A stretch of 64,000 nucleotides of DNA from contig NZ_JAJNDB010000005.1 of assembly GCF_021026375.1 (NCBI RefSeq), positions 515,055 to 579,054 of the forward strand, read 5' to 3'. Source of the DNA: Actinomycetospora endophytica (GTDB lineage Bacteria; Actinomycetota; Actinomycetes; Mycobacteriales; Pseudonocardiaceae). The position numbers and the translations under genes were made by a program. The notes under the pieces are model-generated. The model did not search any database. It saw nothing but the letters and a program-made list of their open reading frames with translations, and had not been told where the DNA came from. Below, in pieces: positions 47,363 through 55,494 of this stretch (positions within the stretch are counted from its first letter, which is position 1; every line of letters starts with the position of its first letter).

Positions 47363-48340
47363 TCAGCGCCCCGTCAGCGCCCGCACCGCCACCCCCGCCG
47401 AGGCCCCGACCGCAAGCGTCCCGCCGGCCTGCCGGGCCCCGGTCGCCGCGTCCGGCACCGCCTCGTCCACGTGCGTCGCGCTCCACACCGTGACCACGAG
47501 CAGCCAGCGCATCACCGTGTAGACGAACAGCAGCAGCCCGACCAGCGCGCCGAGCGTGGTCACCGCGGGCGAACGCCCGAGCAGCGAGAGGTAGAGCCCG
47601 CCGAGCTGCTGCAGCGCCGCGAGCCCGACCGCCCCCGCCGCCGCCGCGGGCAGCACCTCGGCGACCGGGCGGCGCGTGCGCGGCAGCTTCGCGAGGCAGA
47701 ACCCCACGACGAGCCAGTTCGCCAGCAGCCCGAGCAGCAGCGACCCGGCCAGCAGCACCAGGCGTGCCCCGAGGGTCCCGGAGAGCCCGGACAGGTCGAG
47801 CAGCGCGATCCCGGCCTTCCCGGTCAGCGCCGCGAACACGAACGACACGACCAGCGCCGACCCGATCCCGAGCAGCGTCACGACGTCCGAGGCGACCGTG
47901 TGCACCAGCCGTCGCGAGGGGCGCTCCTGGCCGAGCATCGCGGTCACCGCGTCGCGCACGTGGGAGATCCAGCTCCACCCCGAGAACATCGCGACGGCGA
48001 GGGCGACGACGCCGAGCCGGCCGCGCTCGGCCACCACGGTGTCGACGATCCGGCCCGCCGGCCCGGACACCCCGGGCGGCAGCACCCCGGAGAGCAGACC
48101 GTCGAGCTGGGCGAACACCGACGAGTCGGCGGCGAGCACGAACCCCGCCGCGGACACCCCGAGCATCAGCAGCGGCACGAGCGAGAGCAGCGTGAAGAAG
48201 GTGAGGGCGGCCGCGTAGTGGTTGCCGTCGCGGTCCCGGTAGCGCACGAGCGTCATGCCGGCCCGCCGCGTGTGCCGCGACCCCGCGACGCGTCGTCGCC
48301 ACCCTCCGAGCGCGGCCGTGACCCGTCCGGTCCGTGCCAT
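47363..48340 (-). CDS. YihY/BrkB family membrane protein
   Basis: 325 residues with about six transmembrane helices. The signature block YRDRDGNHYAAALTFFTLLSLVPLLMLG starts the first helix (residues 33-60), followed by SWISHVRDAVTAMLGQERPS and KLPRTRRPVAEVLPAAAAGAV. Members were once proposed as RNase BN, which is not supported; the function is unknown, perhaps transport. It is alone in its transcription unit, flanked by a family B element downstream and a family C palindrome upstream. Confidence 0.88.
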   Translation of the reverse strand: MARTGRVTAALGGWRRRVAGSRHTRRAGMTLVRYRDRDGNHYAAALTFFTLLSLVPLLMLGVSAAGFVLAADSSVFAQLDGLLSGVLPPGVSGPAGRIVDTVVAERGRLGVVALAVAMFSGWSWISHVRDAVTAMLGQERPSRRLVHTVASDVVTLLGIGSALVVSFVFAALTGKAGIALLDLSGLSGTLGARLVLLAGSLLLGLLANWLVVGFCLAKLPRTRRPVAEVLPAAAAGAVGLAALQQLGGLYLSLLGRSPAVTTLGALVGLLLFVYTVMRWLLVVTVWSATHVDEAVPDAATGARQAGGTLAVGASAGVAVRALTGR

Positions 48341-48428
48341 GTCCGCCTCCCGACGACGGCGCCGCGGTCGGGCTCCGGCCGTGGGTCCTCACCCTGACGG
48401 ATGCCGCCGTTCGGCCTATCGGCGGGGT

Positions 48429-48481
48429 GTCAGCGATGCGGCACGGCTGACGTTCAACGTCAGCAACGCCGCATCGCTGAC
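48429..48481. repeat. Family C palindrome between sirtuin and YihY genes
   Basis: A 53-base near-perfect palindrome centred on base 48455: GTCAGCGATGCGGC and GCTGACGTT on the left (separated by ACG), AACGTCAGC and GCCGCATCGCTGAC on the right (separated by AAC). The outer 14-base arms relate it to the element at 31950-31976. It follows the minus-strand sirtuin gene. Confidence 0.8.
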
Positions 48482-48497
48482 TTTCCCGGCCCCCCGT

Positions 48498-49268
48498 TCA
48501 GCCGCCCACGATCGCCGGCAGCACCTCGGAGATCCCCCCGCGCAGGACGACGCTCGCGACGTCGTCGTACGGCGTCGGCTCCGCGTTGACGATGATCACG
48601 TCGGCCTCGACCATCCGCGCGACGTCGACCAGCCCCGCCGCGGGATGCACGCCCAGCGAGGTCCCGACGGCGAGGAACACGTCACAGCCCAGCGCCGCCT
48701 CCCGCGCCCGCTGGAGCACGTCCATGTCGAGCATCTCGCCGAACATGATCGTCGTCGCCTTGAGGATCCCGCCGCAGCGCGCGCACCGCGGGTCGTCCTC
48801 GCCGGCGCGCACCCGGTCCAGCGCCTCCGTCATGGGCGCGACGACCCCGCAGTCCAGGCACACCGTGTGGTGGTTGGTGCCGTGCAGTTCGAGGACGTTG
48901 TCGGGCGAGGAGCCGGCGGCCTGGTGCAGCTCGTCGATGTTCTGCGTCAGCAGCGCGCGCAGCTTCCCGGAGCGCTCCAACGTCACGAGCGCGTCGTGCG
49001 CGCGGCCCGGCGTGGCCGACCACATCGGGTGCTCGAGCCGCTCCTGCCACGCCGCGCGCCGCACCTCGAGGTCGTCGCGGTAGTGCTCGAAGGTCCAGAT
49101 CCGCTCGGCCGCGGGGTTGAGCGTCCACACGCCCTGCGGTCCACGGAAGTCCGGGATGCCGGAGTCGGTGGAGACGCCGGCGCCGGTGAGCACCACGACC
49201 GACCGCGCACCCGCGATCAGCTCCCGCGCCCGGGCGACGTCGTTCTGGTCGGAGTCCGGAGCAGCCAC
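48498..49268 (-). CDS. cobB: NAD-dependent protein deacylase (Sir2 family)
   Basis: Sirtuin of about 256 residues. NAD-binding LTGAGVSTDSGIPDFRGPQG (residues 23-42), TQNIDELHQAAG, catalytic His in ELHGTNH, and the zinc site CLDCG...CARCG; GTSLGVHPAAGLV and VNAEPTPYD complete the Rossmann pocket. Sirtuins deacylate lysines, including that of acetyl-CoA synthetase, the gene at the far end of this window. GTG 49268 is chosen; it leaves a 19-base gap to the upstream hydrolase. Substrate class (acetyl, succinyl, other) cannot be read. Confidence 0.92.
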   Translation of the reverse strand: MAAPDSDQNDVARARELIAGARSVVVLTGAGVSTDSGIPDFRGPQGVWTLNPAAERIWTFEHYRDDLEVRRAAWQERLEHPMWSATPGRAHDALVTLERSGKLRALLTQNIDELHQAAGSSPDNVLELHGTNHHTVCLDCGVVAPMTEALDRVRAGEDDPRCARCGGILKATTIMFGEMLDMDVLQRAREAALGCDVFLAVGTSLGVHPAAGLVDVARMVEADVIIVNAEPTPYDDVASVVLRGGISEVLPAIVGG

Positions 49269-49287
49269 CGCCCCACCGTCGCACGGC

Positions 49288-49995
49288 TCAGCCGTGACCC
49301 GCCTCCCCGGCCAGGCGCAGCAACGTCGTCGCGACGTCCTGCGGATGTCCGAGCGCCGCGAGGTGCCCGGCCGGCACCACCTCGGGCTCCACCCCGAGCC
49401 GCTCCCGCGCGAGCCGGCGCACGAACGGCAGCGGGAACATGCGGTCGTCGCGCCCGGCGACGACGCGGGTCGGGACCTCCGGCCACCGCTGCAGCGGGTA
49501 GGGCGCGCCGAAGATCCCGCCCGCCTGCACCGGCGCGCCGGCCGCCTCCATGTGGGCCACGAGGTCGGCGGGGAGGTCGTGGAAGAACGCCCCGCGGAGG
49601 TCGACGGACGGGTCGATGGCGGCCGGGTCCAGGCCCAGCTCGGCCGCGTACGCCTCCACCGCCGCACCCTGCCCCGTCGTCGAGAACCACGTCCCGATCG
49701 ACTCCCCCGGCGCCGGGATCATGGGCGTGAGCAGCACCAACAGCGACGTCGGCACCCGGCCGGCCACCAGCGCCGCGGTGAACGCACCCATCGACGCTCC
49801 GACCAGCACCACCGGCGGCCGCGTCCCGATCGCCGAGATCACCGCGTCGACGTACTCCTCGAACCCCGCGGCCTCGTCGGCGATCGGGAGGTCGGGGGCG
49901 ACGACGGTGTGCCCGCTCGCGGTCAGGACCGGCGCCAGGCGCGAGAAGGACCACGAGTCCGACGAGGCACCGTGGATGAGGACGAAGGTCGTCAC
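49288..49995 (-). CDS. Alpha/beta hydrolase (MenH/hydroxynitrile-lyase-like)
   Basis: 235 residues of alpha/beta-hydrolase fold: TTFVLIHGASSDSWSFSRL (oxyanion region), nucleophile elbow VGASMGAF, acidic residue in VVAGRDDRMFP and catalytic His in PAGHLAALGHP. This layout resembles the EstA/salicylate-esterase and hydroxynitrile lyase group. GTG 49995 has a strong AGGAGG upstream. It follows the aldo/keto reductase gene on the same strand and may be controlled with it. The substrate is unknown. Confidence 0.85.
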   Translation of the reverse strand: MTTFVLIHGASSDSWSFSRLAPVLTASGHTVVAPDLPIADEAAGFEEYVDAVISAIGTRPPVVLVGASMGAFTAALVAGRVPTSLLVLLTPMIPAPGESIGTWFSTTGQGAAVEAYAAELGLDPAAIDPSVDLRGAFFHDLPADLVAHMEAAGAPVQAGGIFGAPYPLQRWPEVPTRVVAGRDDRMFPLPFVRRLARERLGVEPEVVPAGHLAALGHPQDVATTLLRLAGEAGHG

Positions 49996-50053
49996 GGGTT
50001 CCTCCTGGGGTTGTCTCGCGGATGTCGTCGCCACTGCCCGCGATTCGACAGCC

Positions 50054-50941
50054 TCAGCCTTCCAGGGTCGCGAGCGCCTCCGTGTCGAGATCCACGTCGC
50101 CGGCGGCGAGGTTCTGCTCGAGGTGCGCGACGCTGCGCGTGCCCGGGATCAGCATCGCCTGCTCGGCCTGCGCCAACACCCACGCGAGCCCCACCTGCGC
50201 GGGCGTGGCTCCCAGCCGCTCGGCGACGGCAAGCACGCCGGGCAGGTCGGTGACCTGCTGCTGACCGGGCCAGCCGCCGCCCAGCGGGAAGTACGGCGCC
50301 CACGCGATCCCCTGCTCCCGGCAGAGATCCAGCACCGGCTCGCTGCTGCGGTCGACGAGGCTGTAGGCGTTCTGGACGCACACGATCCCGACCGGCAGCG
50401 CCTGCCGCAGCTGCCCGGCCGACACGTGCGAGAGCCCGATCGCGCCGATCTTCCCCGCGTCGCGGAGCTCGACCATCGTGGCGAGCTGGTCGTCGAGGTC
50501 GACGATCTGGTCGCCCTCGGCGACGAGCCCGGGTGCGACGTCCGCCCGGCGCAGGTTGACGACGTCGAGGCGCTCGGCGCCGAGCGAGCGCAGGTTGTCC
50601 TCCACCTGGGAGCGCAGCTCGTCGGGCTGCTGGGCGAGGCGCAGCGGGAGCTCGCCGCCCGGGTTCGGCGTCGCCCCGACCTTGGTCACGACGACGAGGT
50701 GGTCGGGATAGGGCGCGAGGGCCTTCCGGATGCGGGCGTTGACGACGCCGTCCCCGTAGAACTCGGCGGTGTCGATGTGATCGACCCCGAGCTCGACCGC
50801 GCGACTGAGGACGGCGACCGGCTCGTCGTCGGTCTCCGCCCAGCGCAGCTGCATGGCGCCGTAGCCGACCCGGGCGACGGGGCGGCCGGCGAGGGTCGCG
50901 AGGCCGCCCGGGTGCGGACGACGCGTGTCGGTGCTGGTCAT
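50054..50941 (-). CDS. Aldo/keto reductase
   Basis: 295-residue TIM-barrel oxidoreductase. Catalytic tetrad residues appear as DTAEFYGDG (Asp, Tyr), VVTKVGATP (Lys) and a downstream His-equivalent position VVNLRRAD that is not His: the usual LxxxH is replaced by NLRR. The cofactor segment IPGTRSVAHLEQNL fits NADPH binding. It is divergent from a TetR gene with two palindromic operators between, so expression is probably TetR-controlled. Unfamiliar tetrad residue noted by eye; activity may differ. Confidence 0.88.
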   Translation of the reverse strand: MTSTDTRRPHPGGLATLAGRPVARVGYGAMQLRWAETDDEPVAVLSRAVELGVDHIDTAEFYGDGVVNARIRKALAPYPDHLVVVTKVGATPNPGGELPLRLAQQPDELRSQVEDNLRSLGAERLDVVNLRRADVAPGLVAEGDQIVDLDDQLATMVELRDAGKIGAIGLSHVSAGQLRQALPVGIVCVQNAYSLVDRSSEPVLDLCREQGIAWAPYFPLGGGWPGQQQVTDLPGVLAVAERLGATPAQVGLAWVLAQAEQAMLIPGTRSVAHLEQNLAAGDVDLDTEALATLEG

Positions 50942-50979
50942 GGTGGTTCTCCTCGCGCGGTGGCAGACTGGCCGATGAA

Positions 50980-51038
50980 AACGGAGGCACCTCCGTTCCC
51001 TGCGGCCGACGCTAGCACAGAAACCGGAGGAGCCTCCG
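50980..51038. promoter_or_regulatory. Two TetR-type operators between aldo/keto reductase and tetR
   Basis: AACGGAGG-CA-CCTCCGTT (50980-50997) is a perfect 18-base palindrome; CGGAGG-AG-CCTCCG (51025-51038) is a second, 45 bases centre to centre. The second sits directly before the TetR ATG and its GGAGG could also serve as the ribosome-binding site, so repressor binding and translation signals coincide. Confidence 0.7.
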
Positions 51039-51042
51039 CTTC

Positions 51043-51615
51043 ATGGCCGACGACCCCGCTCCGCCCCTGCGCGCCGACGCGCGCCGCAACCGGGACGCCC
51101 TGCTCCGCGCCGCCGCCGCGGGCTTCGCCGCCGGGGACGACCCGACCCTCGAGAAGATCGCCCGCGACGCCGGCGTCGGCATCGGCACGCTGTACCGGCA
51201 CTTCCCGACCCGCGAGGTCCTCGTCGAGGCGGTCTACCGCACGGAGCTGACCACCCTGTGCGAGAGCGTCCACGGCCTGCTGCGCGAGCACGAGCCGGCG
51301 GACGCGCTGCGCGCGTGGATGGACCGCTACGCCGAGTTCGTGACCACCAAGCGCGGGATGGCCGACACGTTCCGCGCGATGGTCGCCGACGGGACCGTGG
51401 CCGCCGCGCAGACCCGGGAGTCGATCGACGACGCCGTCGGGACGATCCTGCGGGCCGGCGCGGCGGACGGGTCGTTGCGGGCGGATGTGGAGGCCGACGA
51501 CGTCGTGACGGTGCTGGTGGGCGTGTTCGTCGCGACCGGGGTGTCGGACGACCGCGCCCGGATCGGCCGCCTGCTGGACCTGGTCCTCGGTGGCCTCCGG
51601 CCTCGTGAGCACTAA
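51043..51615 (+). CDS. TetR family transcriptional regulator
   Basis: 190 residues. N-terminal helix-turn-helix: RRNRDALLRAAAAGFAAGDD and IARDAGVGIGTLYRHFPTRE; the C-terminal ligand domain resembles SACE_7040/TetR_C_11-like regulators. Likely represses itself and the divergent aldo/keto reductase through the two palindromes. The final nine codons (GGLRPREH then TAA) fall inside a palindromic element, so the natural C-terminus is repeat-derived. Confidence 0.9.
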   Translation: MADDPAPPLRADARRNRDALLRAAAAGFAAGDDPTLEKIARDAGVGIGTLYRHFPTREVLVEAVYRTELTTLCESVHGLLREHEPADALRAWMDRYAEFVTTKRGMADTFRAMVADGTVAAAQTRESIDDAVGTILRAGAADGSLRADVEADDVVTVLVGVFVATGVSDDRARIGRLLDLVLGGLRPREH

Positions 51616-51662
51616 TTGATGCCCTGACGTCAATTAGTGCTCACGAGCGCGAAGCGCACCTA
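51588..51662. repeat. Palindromic element, family A, copy 5
   Basis: Core arms GTGAGCACTAATTGATGC (51605-51622) and ACGTCAATTAGTGCTCAC (51627-51644) around CCTG, with mismatches only at the loop end. Left flank GGCC-TCC-GGCC (51592-51602), right flank GCGC-GAA-GCGC (51647-51657). The tetR TAA (51613-51615) and the amidohydrolase TAG (51660-51662) both lie in it; convergent genes. Confidence 0.87.
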
Positions 51663-53114
51663 CGTGGGCCGCTTCAGGTAGCGCCCCGCGGGCGACCCGA
51701 CGACGGACCCGCCCGCGAACACCGTCCGACCCCGGAGGAACGTCCGCGTCACCGTCGAGCCGATCTCCAACCCGCGGAACGGGCTGTACTCCTGCGTCGA
51801 CTCCGACGCGGCCGGGTCCACCGTCCACGAGGTGTCGGGGTCGACGAGCGCGATGTCGGCGTCGAACCCGGGCGCCAGGTCGCCCTTCGTGCCCAACCCG
51901 AATCGCCGGGCCGGGGCACCGGAAACCAGATCGGCGATCCGGCCCAGCCCCAGCCCCCGCTTGAGCCCCTCGCCCACCAGCCCCGGCAGCAGGTACTCCG
52001 TCCCGCCGAACCCGGACTTCGCCGCGAACACGTCCTCGTGGTCGTCCCCGAACTTCGTCGCCTCCTTGCAGCAGGCGTGGTCGGACACGACCCACGACAC
52101 GTCGCCGGCGAGCACGTGCCGCCACAGCGCCTCGACGTCCTCGCGCGGGCGGATCGGCGGGTTGACCTTGCCGCGGATGCCGTCGGCGGTGTGCACGTCG
52201 GCCAGCAGGTGCCCGACGGTGACCTCGCGGCGGAAGTCGACGTGCGGGAACGCCCCGGCCATCAGCATCGCGGCCTCGAGCGCCTTCGCCGACGACAGGT
52301 GGAGCAGGTTGATCGTCGGGAGCCCGGTCTCGTGCGCGAGGTAGGACGCGATCGTCACCGCGAGCCCCTCGGAGTGCGGCGGGCGAGATGCGCTGTAGGC
52401 CTCGAGCCCGGTCAGCCGCCCCTCCTCCTCGACGATCTTCGTGTACGCGGTCATGATCTCCGCGGTCTCGCAGTGCAGAGAGAGCGAGATCTGATCCGCG
52501 ATGTCCGGACGGGCTTCGCGCACCCGCTGGATTCCACGCATGACGAACTCGAAGTGCGCGATGTCGTAGCGCTCGCCCTCGGGGATCATGAGGAAGTCGT
52601 TCTGGGCGTTGGAGCGCCCGTGCAGCCCGTGGCTGCCGTAGAACATGAAGATCTTGAACGACGTGACGCCGTGCTCGTCGACCAGCATCGGGATCTCGTC
52701 GATGTGACTGGCCTGCATCGGCGCGAGGTGGAACGCGTAGTCCACGTGGGAGCGCTCCTCCGAGGCGGCGAGCACCTCGGGGAACACCTCGGCGTACGAG
52801 CCGCCCTTGTTCAGGTAGTACTGCCCGGTCCGCATGTAGGTCAGCGAGGTCGTGACGCCGCCCTGCGCGCACGCCCGGCTCTCGGTGACGGTGTCCTCGG
52901 CCAGCGGGTTGTAGATGCCCCAGTGCTGGTGGGCGTCGACGACGCCGGGGAAGGCGAGCTGCCCGCGCCCGTCGTGGACCTCGGTGGCGTCGGCGCCGAG
53001 GTCGGCACCGACCGCGGTGATGCGCCCGTCGTCGACGGCGATGTCGGCGAGCGGCGCCTCCTCCACTCCCGGCCGCACCACGCGGACGTTGCGGACGACG
53101 AGGTCGTGGGTCAT
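51660..53114 (-). CDS. Cyclic amidohydrolase (dihydropyrimidinase/allantoinase-like)
   Basis: 484 residues, amidohydrolase superfamily. DAHQHWGIYNP supplies the first metal His pair (usual HxH is HQH), SFKIFMFYG the Lys that is normally carboxylated, LSLHCETAEI and INLLHLSSA the further His ligands, and SDHACC the Asp. Such enzymes open cyclic amides such as hydantoins, dihydropyrimidines or allantoin. The ATG overlaps the flavoprotein stop (ATGA), so both belong to one operon with an IclR-linked inverted repeat at its start. The substrate is unknown. Confidence 0.85.
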   Translation of the reverse strand: MTHDLVVRNVRVVRPGVEEAPLADIAVDDGRITAVGADLGADATEVHDGRGQLAFPGVVDAHQHWGIYNPLAEDTVTESRACAQGGVTTSLTYMRTGQYYLNKGGSYAEVFPEVLAASEERSHVDYAFHLAPMQASHIDEIPMLVDEHGVTSFKIFMFYGSHGLHGRSNAQNDFLMIPEGERYDIAHFEFVMRGIQRVREARPDIADQISLSLHCETAEIMTAYTKIVEEEGRLTGLEAYSASRPPHSEGLAVTIASYLAHETGLPTINLLHLSSAKALEAAMLMAGAFPHVDFRREVTVGHLLADVHTADGIRGKVNPPIRPREDVEALWRHVLAGDVSWVVSDHACCKEATKFGDDHEDVFAAKSGFGGTEYLLPGLVGEGLKRGLGLGRIADLVSGAPARRFGLGTKGDLAPGFDADIALVDPDTSWTVDPAASESTQEYSPFRGLEIGSTVTRTFLRGRTVFAGGSVVGSPAGRYLKRPT

Positions 53115-54487
53115 GCGGGGATCTCCTTCTCAGCGCTGACGGCGACGAGGTGGTCGGCGGCCCGGTAGGCCAGGCCGAGGGCGGGCAGCAGGCCGTTGCC
53201 CGCGAGGTAACCGGCGGCGCCGTGGCCGGACATCCCGACCGCCGCACCACCCGAGGCGTAGAGACCGCCCAGCGGCTCCCCGGACGCGGCGAGCACCCGG
53301 GCGTCGGCGTCGACGGCGAGCCCGCCCTGGGTGTGGAAGAGCGCCGGGACGATCTCGACGGCGGCGTAGGGCGGCTCGAGCGGGGCGGCGACCCGACGGC
53401 GGCCGACCCGGTCGACCGGCGAGTCACCGCGTGCGACGGCGGCCGCGTCGTCCAGTTCCGCGGCGAGCACCGAGGCGTCGACTCCGATCCGAGCAGCCAG
53501 CTCGGGCACCGTGTCCGCCCAGCGCAGCGCACCCGCCTCGACGACGTCGCGGTAGTCCTGGAAGCCCTGCGTGTCGGCGTCGATGCGCGCGTCGAGCACC
53601 ACCCACCCGCGTGCCCCGGGCCGGGCGGCGAGCATCGCGGCGTACTCCGAGTAGCCGACGGTCTCGTCGCCGAAGCGCCGGCCCTCGGCGTCCACGACGA
53701 CCGCGCCGGCCATCACCGTCGTCCAGGTCACCAGCGTCCGCGCGGCGGCCGAGAGCCCGGCGTGGCCCTGGTAGGCGTCGAGCGCCCGGACCGCGGCGCC
53801 GTGCGCACCGGCGAGAGAGAGCGCATCGCCGGTCGCGTACTCCGACCCGTGATAAGCGGCGTCGGCGATCTCGGGGAGGTGGGTGGCGACGAGGTCGGGG
53901 TCGGTGCCGTAGCCGCTGGTCGCGAGCAGGACCGCGCGGGCGGTCAACTCCTCGACGCCGCCGTCGGGACGACGAAGACGGGCCCGCCAGGCCCCGTCGT
54001 CAGGAAGGATCTCGACGAGCCGCGCCGGCACCAGCAGGTCGATCCGCGGCTCCGCCTCGACGGCGTCGAGGAGTCCCCGCAGCAGCGCCGACCCGTGCCG
54101 ACCGGGCACGGTGTGGACGCGGCGGACCGAGTGCCCGGGGTAGTCGACGTCGGCGAGCTCGAGCGGCAGCCCGACGTGATCGGCCAGCCACTCCACCAGC
54201 GGAGCACCGACCCGGGCGAGGGTCCCGGCGACGGCGGGGTCGGCCTCGCCGTGGGTCTTCGCGGCGACGTCGGCGAGGAAGCGCTCCGGGGAGTCCTCGA
54301 TGCCTGCGGCGCGCTGCCAGCGGCTCCCCGGGCCCGGGACCATCGCCGTCGACATCGCGGTGTTGTTGCCGCGCCGGAAGTGCGGGTTCGCCTCCGCGAC
54401 GACGACGTCGAGGCCCGCCCCGGCGGCGCGCAGGGCGCCGGCCAGGCCACCGCCCGCGCCCGCCACGAGGAGGTCGACGTCGGCCAT
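53111..54487 (-). CDS. FAD-dependent fumarate reductase/tricarballylate dehydrogenase-like flavoprotein
   Basis: 458 residues. N-terminal FAD motif DLLVAGAGGGLAGALRAAGAG (with AE at strand end, VVVAEANPHFRRGNN), middle KTHGEADPAVAG and VLLATSGYGTDPDLV, then LDARIDADTQGF and GGLAVDADARVLAASGEPLGGLYASGG, the C-terminal FAD_binding_2 block. Relatives oxidise or reduce C-C bonds next to carboxylates or ketones (fumarate reductase, TcuA, ketosteroid dehydrogenase). ATG 54487 is chosen; the operator-like repeat at 54497-54517 overlaps its ribosome-binding region. Confidence 0.82.
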   Translation of the reverse strand: MADVDLLVAGAGGGLAGALRAAGAGLDVVVAEANPHFRRGNNTAMSTAMVPGPGSRWQRAAGIEDSPERFLADVAAKTHGEADPAVAGTLARVGAPLVEWLADHVGLPLELADVDYPGHSVRRVHTVPGRHGSALLRGLLDAVEAEPRIDLLVPARLVEILPDDGAWRARLRRPDGGVEELTARAVLLATSGYGTDPDLVATHLPEIADAAYHGSEYATGDALSLAGAHGAAVRALDAYQGHAGLSAAARTLVTWTTVMAGAVVVDAEGRRFGDETVGYSEYAAMLAARPGARGWVVLDARIDADTQGFQDYRDVVEAGALRWADTVPELAARIGVDASVLAAELDDAAAVARGDSPVDRVGRRRVAAPLEPPYAAVEIVPALFHTQGGLAVDADARVLAASGEPLGGLYASGGAAVGMSGHGAAGYLAGNGLLPALGLAYRAADHLVAVSAEKEIPA

Positions 54488-54496
54488 CCGCTGACT

Positions 54497-54517
54497 CCGT
54501 TCCGCTGGAAGAAACGC
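54497..54517. promoter_or_regulatory. IclR-type operator at the flavoprotein start
   Basis: On the minus strand it reads CGTTTC-TTCCAGC-GGAACG (54498-54516), an inverted repeat with 6-base arms (one mismatch) and a 7-base spacer. It matches two sites before the MFS gene. It lies 10 bases from the flavoprotein ATG, over its ribosome-binding site, fitting repression. Confidence 0.6.
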
Positions 54518-54657
54518 TCCGGTTCGGCGTTCGTCCGTCATCTGAGCAGGCCGGGGCCGGATAAGCAACGGTGCTGCGGTGACACTTGACGTTCGACGGT
54601 CCAGCGGGTCACGCTGCGTTTCGATCAGCGGTACGGACTTCACGGAGGTGGCCGACG

Positions 54658-55494
54658 GTGGCCGAGGTGGGTGGCGGCACGGAGGGCACGTCGCGGGTGG
54701 CGGACGTGCTGCTGCTCTTCGTCGACGGACCCTCGACGCTCGGGGTCTCCCGGATCGCCCGGGAACTGGGACTGTCCAAGGCCGTCGTGCACCGGATCCT
54801 GGTGTCGCTGGTCAGCCGCGGGATGGTCGCGCTGGACCCGGTCAGCCACGAGTACCGGCTCGGTCCGGCCGCGGCGGCGATCGGGGCGCGGGCGCTGCGC
54901 GAGTCGGACCTGCGGGGCGCCGCGCTGCCGCTGCTGCGCGAACTGCGCGACGCGACCCAGGAGACCGTCACGCTCTCCACGCCGGTGCCGCACGGGCGGG
55001 TCTACCTCGACCAGGTCGTCGGGACCCACGAGATCAAGATGACCGTGGAGCTGGGCCGCCGGTTCCCGCTGCACGCCGGCAGCTCGGGCAAGTGCATGCT
55101 CGCGTTCCTCGACGACGCCGAGCGCGAGGAGGTCCTCGCCGGCGGGCTCGCCGCCCTCACCCCGGGCACCGTGACCGACCCCGACGCCCTGCGCGACGAG
55201 CTCGACCGCATCGTCGAACGCCGCTTCGCCGCCTCCGCCGGGGAGCGCCAGGCCGACGCCGGGTCGGTCGCCGCTCCGGTGTTCGGGGTGTCCGGCGAGG
55301 TCCTCGGCGCCATCTCGGTGTGCGGGCCGCGCTACCGCGTCACCGACGAGTTCGTCGCCGCGATCGCGCCCCGCGTGGTCGCGGTCGCCGACCGCATCTC
55401 GCACCGTCTCGGCGCCGCCCCGCGCCGCGCGCCCGCGATGGCCGCGCACGCCGGCGCACCCGTCGTCGCAACCCCGGAGAGGACGGCTCGATGA
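54658..55494 (+). CDS. IclR family transcriptional regulator
   Basis: 278 residues. N-terminal winged helix: SRVADVLLLFVDGPSTLGVS, RIARELGLSKAVVHRILVSL; the C-terminal IclR effector domain has RVYLDQVVGTHEIKMTVELG, LHAGSSGKCMLAFL and GAISVCGPRYRVTDEFV. GTG 54658 is set by GGAGG eight bases upstream; longer open frames lack a signal. It is divergent from the flavoprotein-amidohydrolase operon and leads the CoA-pathway operon. A TTGACG at 54586-54591 could be its -35. Confidence 0.92.
   Translation: MAEVGGGTEGTSRVADVLLLFVDGPSTLGVSRIARELGLSKAVVHRILVSLVSRGMVALDPVSHEYRLGPAAAAIGARALRESDLRGAALPLLRELRDATQETVTLSTPVPHGRVYLDQVVGTHEIKMTVELGRRFPLHAGSSGKCMLAFLDDAEREEVLAGGLAALTPGTVTDPDALRDELDRIVERRFAASAGERQADAGSVAAPVFGVSGEVLGAISVCGPRYRVTDEFVAAIAPRVVAVADRISHRLGAAPRRAPAMAAHAGAPVVATPERTAR

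Noticed and set aside
45032..48397. 1121-codon plus-strand open frame
   Set aside because: Antisense to the CoxL-like and YihY genes; no start signal or motif. A consequence of high third-position GC.
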